Source: Clostridiales bacterium UBA1446 (GTDB taxonomy: Bacteria; Bacillota; Clostridia; Oscillospirales; Oscillospiraceae). Taken from it: DNA of 9,921 bases. The stretch is taken from assembly GCA_002329245.1 (NCBI GenBank), contig DCTG01000183.1:14269-24189 (forward strand). The letters run 5' to 3'. The notes beneath the pieces were generated by a model that worked only from the letters and a program-made list of their open reading frames with translations, was not told where the DNA came from and did no database searches. A program made the translations under genes and the position numbers. Below, in pieces: positions 6,259 through 9,921 of this stretch (position 1 is its first letter; every line of letters starts with the position of its first letter).

Positions 6259-6531
6259 TTATAATAGCGCGACTAAAAGCCAGATGAGTCCCGTGAATCC
6301 CGCGCCGGCCGCCATGAAGGCGGGCGCGGGGATTTTTTTTAGGTATCTTCCCGGACCGGTGTTTTTATGAATATACCCTTTTGCTACCCGGCGCGCTTCC
6401 TCTAAAATCTGCTCGGCCGTCACGCCCGTGGTGCCCGAGGAGTTTTCCCGCACGATAAAAATTGCCTGCTCAAACAATCGAGGATCCGGAGATTTTACTA
6501 CAATTACTCGCCGAGAAACTCCTTTGACCAT
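6259..6531 (-). CDS. Small protein of unknown function with C-terminal membrane segment
   Basis: This is a 90-residue protein from ATG 6531. The N-terminal half is charged and mixed (VSRRVIVVKSPDPRLFEQAIFIVRE), followed by a probable helix, TAEQILEEARRVAKGYI (residues 38-54). A hydrophobic stretch at 69-90 ends at the last residue, so it is probably tail-anchored in the membrane. I faintly recall similar short clostridial proteins labelled hypothetical, but I do not know a function. The AGAAAGGGG ribosome-binding-like sequence is about 12-13 bases from the ATG, somewhat long. The TTG nine codons upstream overlaps that sequence and is less likely. The codons for the KKIPAPAFMAAG segment double as a terminator-like hairpin on the opposite strand. 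Confidence 0.65.
   Translation of the reverse strand: MVKGVSRRVIVVKSPDPRLFEQAIFIVRENSSGTTGVTAEQILEEARRVAKGYIHKNTGPGRYLKKIPAPAFMAAGAGFTGLIWLLVALL
6299..6340 (+). terminator. Terminator-like hairpin antisense to a minus-strand gene
   Basis: CCCGCGCC (6299-6306) pairs with GGCGCGGG (6323-6330), and CGCC (6310-6313) with GGCG (6319-6322). The loop is ATGAA and a 3-base bulge is present, with eight Ts at 6333-6340. The shape is that of an efficient intrinsic terminator on the plus strand, yet it lies inside a minus-strand coding region with no plus-strand gene just upstream. It may end an antisense RNA, or it may only reflect Lys-Lys and Ala/Gly/Pro codons. Confidence 0.45.
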
Positions 6532-6681
6532 AGCGTCGTCACGACCCCTTTCTTCCAAGCGGGGACGCCGCCGCCGTGGCTTCCCCCGCGCATTTCATGG
6601 TTTCATTGTAACCCGCGGAAGGGAAAGATATGCATTGAAAATGGACATGTTTGGCGGTTTTCTTTCCGGTTTGTCCCAGAT

Positions 6682-7575
6682 TCAGATATCAACGCCGAGC
6701 AGGTTTTTCACAAGAATCCCGATACCAAAAGAGAGCGCCGCGACACCGATGCTGATGCAAGCCATTTCCAAAAAACGTTTCTTGAATTTCAGGTTTTTCG
6801 CCACGGAAATATAGAAGTTGAAAACAAGGATAATCAGCACCACAATCGCAAGCATGAGAGCAAGCGCAAAGAGGTATTGCTGCGGGCTGAATATCAGATA
6901 TGGCAGAATCAGCAGGGCGACCGTGAATAAATAGGCGACGCCGGTATAGCCGCAGGATTTAAGCGCGTCGTCCCGCCCTTCGCTTTTGGCTGAGAGAAAT
7001 TCGGAAGAGGCCATGGAGAGCGTGGCGGAGATGCCGGTAATCAAGCCGGACAGGGCGATGATCCGCGTGTTCTGAAGAGCGAGCGTCAGGCCGGCCAACG
7101 TGCCGGTCAGTTCCACTAAGGCGTCGTTCAAACCCAATACCATGGAGCCGACATATTTCAGGCGTTCCTCGTCCAACATGTCCATGAGCGCGTTTTCATG
7201 CGCTTCTTCCTGACGTTCGATTTCCGCGCTTTCCGGAATCTCCTCCGCAAGGTAGGAATAGGCCGCCCGGGCCCGTTCCTCCCCGGTTTCCATCAGCTTG
7301 ATCGTAAAGGTGAAACCAAATAGTTTCGCCATTATTTTACGAAGCAGGACTTTCGCGCGCTGGGGCCGCAGTTCAAGTCCCGTATAGCTTTTCCATATCT
7401 CATAATGTGATTTTTCATCACGGGAGAGCTGTAGGAGTATTTCGCGGTTTTCGCCGCTTTTCATGCCGGATGCAATCGCTGAATAGGTTTCGCTTTCCGT
7501 TATTTCATTTTGCTGCAGTTTTTTTAAGAGAGACAGCGCCTTTTCGCTGATCTCTCTGCCGTTTGGTTTGTCCAA
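6682..7575 (-). CDS. Ferritin-like/VIT1-CCC1 fusion, probable iron or manganese transporter
   Basis: This 297-residue protein has two parts. Residues 1-135 form a rubrerythrin/ferritin-like helical domain with acidic and histidine metal ligands: an ETY segment near 29-31, DEKSH (Glu54, His57), GEERARAAY near 98-106 and EEAH (Glu123, His126). From about 142 to the end is a membrane part of the VIT1/CCC1 family with GSMVLGLNDALVELTGTLAGL and SMASSEFLSAKSEG, each close to the family pattern, plus about five hydrophobic spans. Such proteins move Fe2+ or Mn2+ across the membrane, and the ferritin-like part is thought to sense or oxidise the metal. The start is TTG at 7575, 7 bases after AAGGAGG. 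It has its own promoter, and no terminator separates it from the DUF6179-like gene upstream, so read-through is possible. Confidence 0.87.
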   Translation of the reverse strand: MDKPNGREISEKALSLLKKLQQNEITESETYSAIASGMKSGENREILLQLSRDEKSHYEIWKSYTGLELRPQRAKVLLRKIMAKLFGFTFTIKLMETGEERARAAYSYLAEEIPESAEIERQEEAHENALMDMLDEERLKYVGSMVLGLNDALVELTGTLAGLTLALQNTRIIALSGLITGISATLSMASSEFLSAKSEGRDDALKSCGYTGVAYLFTVALLILPYLIFSPQQYLFALALMLAIVVLIILVFNFYISVAKNLKFKKRFLEMACISIGVAALSFGIGILVKNLLGVDI

Positions 7576-7607
7576 AACCTGACCTCCTTTTGCAGTTGCC
7601 TTCTTCC

Positions 7608-7636
7608 ATTATAACTCCAAATGAAAAGACAGGCAA
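7608..7636 (-). promoter_or_regulatory. Promoter of the VIT1/CCC1 fusion gene
   Basis: On the minus strand TTGCCT (7631-7636) and TATAAT (7608-7613) are 17 bases apart, between the upstream gene's stop and the TTG start. A second TATAAT at 7645-7650 overlaps the upstream stop codon, but I saw no good -35 box for it. Confidence 0.65.
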
Positions 7637-7645
7637 TTCAAACCA

Positions 7646-8797
7646 TTATATGGGAAGTCTGTTCTCCGATTTGGGGCAGCGTTCGATCTGGCCGGATAAA
7701 AGTTCGATTCGGGAGCGTCTTTCGGCATCCACGGCGTTCAGCCAATCAAAAAGCGCAAGCTGCCACCGTTTTTGCGGCTCGTCTCGGAAAAAACACAACT
7801 CCTTCGCTTCTGCTGCGCACTGGAAAAGCAGAGCCAGCTCGCCGTCCTCCAACGTCGGGAAGAAAGCGGAGTATTCCTCTTCGAAGAAACAGTCGGCATC
7901 CAAGAGGTCGAGCAGATCGGAGAACGAGGGGAGATGCCTGCGTAGCAAGGCAAGTTTGTCGGAAACATATCTGCAGGATCTGAGTTCTTCGGTCAGTTGC
8001 CGGAAAACCTCGTTTTCCATGGCTTTGCCGTCCTCAAACAGGATGGCCGGAGCAGGCGTATCCTCCGCCGGAAGATCCGGAAGCGTTCCGTCGGGGAGAA
8101 GGCCTGCTTCAATGACCTCGCCGATGTTCAGAAGAAGCTCCTCATAACCGGGATGCGCGCGGGACATAACCGCGTGAATCTGTTCGGCGGAAAATTTTGA
8201 GCAAAGCCTGCTTTCAAGCAAAAGACGGCCTAGGTATTCTTCCATATAATCCACGCCTGCGGCCCGGATGGGAGGGCCTCCTGCCGGGTAGTCGATCATC
8301 CCCGGCGTTTCATGCCCCCCGAACTCGGGGTCATAGCCGCTGAAAAAAGCCGGAATGCCGGAATCCAACGTGTCGTTGTAGGCAATGTTTTTCGTTCTGA
8401 TCCGGCTTGCTGAAATTTCCGTGTAAAGCGTGTTTGCGTTTTTGAGCTTTTCCTGAATCCGGTTTTGTCCCATCCGAAACAGCTCGGAGGCGCCGAATTC
8501 CTTCAGCCGCGCAATCCCGGCTTCGGGATCGGGGATTGTTTTCAGATATGCGCCGATACTATAAAAAATGGACTGCAGCAGGTTCTGTGCCGTTTCGATT
8601 TTCACCGAACTGCTTTCTCCGCGCGTGTAGCGAAGCGACTGCGCGGCGAGCAGACTCCCAAGCTGAATTTGCAGCAGATTCCATTCCGATTCGCTTACAA
8701 GGCCGGAAAGCCGAGCCTCGCGCAGGAGCGATTCAAAGTAGTGAGGCTCCTGCAGGGCGTCGGTGCGGATGGCGTGTTTTCGTTGCGGCTTATCCAT
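7646..8797 (-). CDS. DUF6179-like protein of unknown function
   Basis: This 383-residue protein is mostly helical, acidic and probably cytoplasmic, with no signal peptide or membrane segment. From memory it fits the DUF6179 family of clostridia; its function is unknown. Recognisable stretches are the N-terminal LREARLSGLVSESEWNLLQIQLGSLLAAQSLRYTRGESSSV, the central LLLESRLCSKFSAEQIHAVM, and a C-terminal leucine- and aspartate-rich part (LLDLLDADCFFEEEYSAFFPTLEDGELALLFQ). The frame is open further upstream, but GGGGAGGAGG lies 6 bases before the ATG at 8795-8797, fixing the start. That ATG overlaps the end of the preceding gene by 8 bases, so translation is coupled. No catalytic motif is evident. 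Confidence 0.75.
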   Translation of the reverse strand: MDKPQRKHAIRTDALQEPHYFESLLREARLSGLVSESEWNLLQIQLGSLLAAQSLRYTRGESSSVKIETAQNLLQSIFYSIGAYLKTIPDPEAGIARLKEFGASELFRMGQNRIQEKLKNANTLYTEISASRIRTKNIAYNDTLDSGIPAFFSGYDPEFGGHETPGMIDYPAGGPPIRAAGVDYMEEYLGRLLLESRLCSKFSAEQIHAVMSRAHPGYEELLLNIGEVIEAGLLPDGTLPDLPAEDTPAPAILFEDGKAMENEVFRQLTEELRSCRYVSDKLALLRRHLPSFSDLLDLLDADCFFEEEYSAFFPTLEDGELALLFQCAAEAKELCFFRDEPQKRWQLALFDWLNAVDAERRSRIELLSGQIERCPKSENRLPI

Positions 8798-9284
8798 CGG
8801 AATCCTCCTCCCCGTCCGGGGCGCCTCTGTCGGGAGCGCCGTCAAAGTCAAAGCGGTCGTGCCGGATCTCAAAGGCCATTTGTTCCAGCTCCCGGTTCCG
8901 AAGCAGGTCCAAAGAACCCTCGCAGCTGGTGTCATAATACTTTTTCATCCATTCGATGAGTTCGTCGTCGGATATTTTATCCTGGCACTCGTTCTTATAA
9001 TAATAGAAGATTTCGATGAGCTCCTGAAGCGTTTCCGTATAATTACTTTGGCATAGATAGGGGGAATCGCAGAACGCAAGAATCATTTTTTGCATCACGC
9101 CCGGGCCAAATTCAATCCTTCCGCTCGAGCGCAGCGCCTCCGCCCGCGTTTCGAGGAGTGCCGCGGCTTCGGCCGGAGAAAGGATCAGTCCAAAGCGGGC
9201 GGTCTTTTCGTTGCACCCGGTGAGCGCCGCGGCGGTTGGACCGGTAAGCGCCGTCGCAAGAACCTGCAAAAACTCGTTTTCCAT
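8790..9284 (-). CDS. DUF6323-like protein of unknown function
   Basis: This 164-residue cytoplasmic protein matches my recollection of the DUF6323 family: RFGLILSPAEAAALLETRAEALRSSGRIEFGPG, then MILAFCDSPYLCQSNYTETLQELIEIFYYYKNE and ISDDELIEWMKKYYDTSCEGSLDLL. Its function is unknown. The tail is very acidic (GAPDGEEDSDG). An ATG exists 14 codons upstream at 9326, but it lies inside the promoter -10 box, so transcripts should begin after it. The ATG at 9282-9284, preceded by AGAAGGAAAGCGGGGG, is therefore the likely start. The stop overlaps the start of the DUF6179-like gene, so the two form an operon and perhaps a complex. Confidence 0.75.
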   Translation of the reverse strand: MENEFLQVLATALTGPTAAALTGCNEKTARFGLILSPAEAAALLETRAEALRSSGRIEFGPGVMQKMILAFCDSPYLCQSNYTETLQELIEIFYYYKNECQDKISDDELIEWMKKYYDTSCEGSLDLLRNRELEQMAFEIRHDRFDFDGAPDRGAPDGEEDSDG

Positions 9285-9324
9285 GCGCTTTTCCCCCGCT
9301 TTCCTTCTCCATATGGCAACGTCC

Positions 9325-9352
9325 ATTATAATCCCGCGGACGAAATAGTAAA
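9325..9352 (-). promoter_or_regulatory. Promoter of the DUF6323-DUF6179 operon
   Basis: A perfect TATAAT (9325-9330) on the minus strand has TTTACT (9347-9352) 16 bases upstream. The -10 box overlaps the first ATG of the open frame, so the transcript should start near 9318 and use the downstream ATG at 9284. Confidence 0.65.
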
Positions 9353-9355
9353 GAC

Positions 9356-9384
9356 TTGTATTTTCAGTTATTTTGTGGTATAGT
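9356..9384 (+). promoter_or_regulatory. Plus-strand promoter-like sequence
   Basis: TTGTAT (9356-9361) and TATAGT (9379-9384) are exactly 17 bases apart, facing away from the DUF6323 promoter. The expected start near 9391 runs directly into a terminator hairpin and no plus-strand gene follows, so it may produce only a very short RNA or be fortuitous. Confidence 0.45.
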
Positions 9385-9393
9385 AAATGCAGA

Positions 9394-9435
9394 AAAAAAG
9401 AAACGGTGACGGTTACCCGCCGCCGTTTCTTTTTT
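9394..9435. terminator. Bidirectional terminator after the small-protein genes
   Basis: A 13-pair stem joins 9394-9406 (AAAAAAGAAACGG) with 9423-9435 (CCGTTTCTTTTTT), with a short inner CGG/CCG pairing. The A run on one side and T run on the other allow termination in both directions. It lies 25 bases past the stop of the minus-strand 56-residue gene. Confidence 0.8.
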
Positions 9436-9459
9436 GCGCGGGAGAATCCCCCGTTCCGG

Positions 9460-9630
9460 TTACCGGGAAAACGGCGGTTCCATGGGAGGCGCGGGGCTTT
9501 TTGTGTGTTTTGCTTTACCCTGCAGCTCGGGAACCGGCCCGGCGTTGTTTTTCGGGAAATGGGAGATCCGGTTGCTTTCCGTGCCGTGCGGCTCTTTGGG
9601 ATCGGGCCGCCTCATACCTGCTTTTGCCAT
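9460..9630 (-). CDS. Small hydrophilic protein, 56 residues, unknown function
   Basis: The frame can be opened further upstream, but AGGAGAGG lies a few bases before the ATG at 9628-9630, which is clearly the start. The protein is basic, proline-rich and without cysteine or hydrophobic stretches. It begins MAKAGMRRPDPKEPHGTESN, continues RISHFPKNNAGPVPELQGKAK and ends in a proline-rich tail. I recall similar short proteins from clostridia annotated only as hypothetical. Composition and size resemble small acid-soluble spore proteins or other disordered spore proteins, but no known spore family is recognised. It follows the 44-residue gene by 11 bases and ends at a strong terminator, so the two form an operon. 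Confidence 0.7.
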   Translation of the reverse strand: MAKAGMRRPDPKEPHGTESNRISHFPKNNAGPVPELQGKAKHTKSPAPPMEPPFSR

Positions 9631-9641
9631 AACCTCTCCTG

Positions 9642-9776
9642 TTATACGTCGTTGTTTTTTGTGCTCTTCGTTTTGGCGTTCCGGTTTTGATTCTGATTTT
9701 CCCGCGTTAGGGGTATCTGATGGTTGCACTTTTCCCTCCGGGCTTGCTTCGGATCCGGCTGGCTGTCTTTCGTCAT
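9642..9776 (-). CDS. Very small hydrophilic protein, 44 residues, unknown function
   Basis: The ATG at 9774-9776 is preceded by AGAGGTGATCGC, a long match to the 3' end of 16S rRNA, and this is the main support for the gene. The protein starts MTKDSQPDPKQARREKC and ends in an Asn/Lys/Thr-rich stretch. It is strongly charged, has one cysteine and no hydrophobic segment, and is probably disordered. It shares a PDPK motif near the N-terminus and a TKS near the C-terminus with the 56-residue protein encoded 11 bases downstream. A terminator lies upstream of it, so the pair should have its own promoter, though I found no sigma-A boxes. A sporulation sigma factor is possible but not shown. Confidence 0.55.
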   Translation of the reverse strand: MTKDSQPDPKQARREKCNHQIPLTRENQNQNRNAKTKSTKNNDV

Positions 9777-9849
9777 GCGATCACCTCTGCTCCTTAGTTT
9801 CTCCGGATTGCCGCGTCGGCATGCCTCGGAGCGCGGATCGGTGAAAGCC

Positions 9850-9876
9850 AAAAAGCCCCGCCGTCATTCGGCGGGG
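9850..9876 (-). terminator. Terminator of a gene beyond the right edge
   Basis: A perfect 8-pair stem, CCCCGCCG (9856-9863) with CGGCGGGG (9869-9876), has a 5-base loop. Read on the minus strand it is followed by CTTTTTGG (five Ts at 9850-9854). It would end a minus-strand transcript entering from the right. A TGA in one frame at 9900-9902 may be that gene's stop, but too little is visible to call it. Confidence 0.65.
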
Positions 9877-9921
9877 GCCGGAAAAACCGCGTGGGCTTCT
9901 CAGGTGCCGGCGCAGCGGGCT

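Noticed and set aside
6570..6625. CCGCG/CGCGG and TTCC/GGAA repeats downstream of the VIT1 gene
   Set aside because: The arms cannot be aligned without bulges and there is no T run, so I do not call a terminator.
8465..9056. Several plus-strand frames opposite the DUF6179/DUF6323 genes
   Set aside because: They are shadows of a well-supported overlapping gene pair with strong ribosome binding sites.
9373..9844. Overlapping plus-strand frames at the right end
   Set aside because: They have no ribosome binding sites, cross two terminator hairpins and read as low-complexity arginine/phenylalanine-rich sequence; the minus-strand small genes have far better signals.
1..9921. CRISPR arrays, insertion sequences, tRNA or rRNA genes
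   Set aside because: I saw no spaced direct repeats, transposase frames, terminal inverted repeats or tRNA-like folds.

Overview
The window reads as chromosomal DNA of an anaerobic, probably spore-forming Gram-positive bacterium of the Clostridia (Oscillospirales-like). The reasons are moderate-to-high G+C, strong AGGAGG-type ribosome binding sites, frequent TTG starts, TTGACA-17-TATGAT promoters, compact intrinsic terminators, and families I associate with these bacteria (YuzA/DUF378, DUF6323 and DUF6179). The taxon is an inference.

Left part (1-3863, plus strand). The window opens inside the large molybdenum subunit of a pyrogallol-phloroglucinol transhydroxylase, translationally coupled to its iron-sulfur subunit and closed by a strong terminator. 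A consensus promoter then drives a two-gene 3-oxoacid (acetoacetate/butyrate-type) CoA-transferase operon. Its first gene seems to start at a rare ATA codon. Together these fit anaerobic fermentation of gallate, pyrogallol or phloroglucinol to acetate and butyrate: the transhydroxylase makes phloroglucinol, and the CoA-transferase activates the acetoacetate released after ring cleavage. The genes for the middle of that pathway are not in the window.

Middle (3890-7640). A bidirectional terminator separates the CoA-transferase from a convergent type II pantothenate kinase (CoA synthesis). Divergent from the kinase lies deoC (deoxyribose-phosphate aldolase). Then follow minus-strand genes: a DUF378/YuzA membrane protein, an unrecognised 90-residue protein with a C-terminal membrane segment, and a ferritin-like plus VIT1/CCC1 fusion that is probably an iron or manganese transporter.

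Right part (7646-9921, minus strand). An overlapping gene pair of unknown function (DUF6323-like then DUF6179-like) has its own promoter. Beyond it lie two tiny hydrophilic proteins with excellent ribosome binding sites. They share short motifs and sit between terminator hairpins, and may be spore or stress proteins. I found no mobile element, CRISPR array, rRNA or tRNA.
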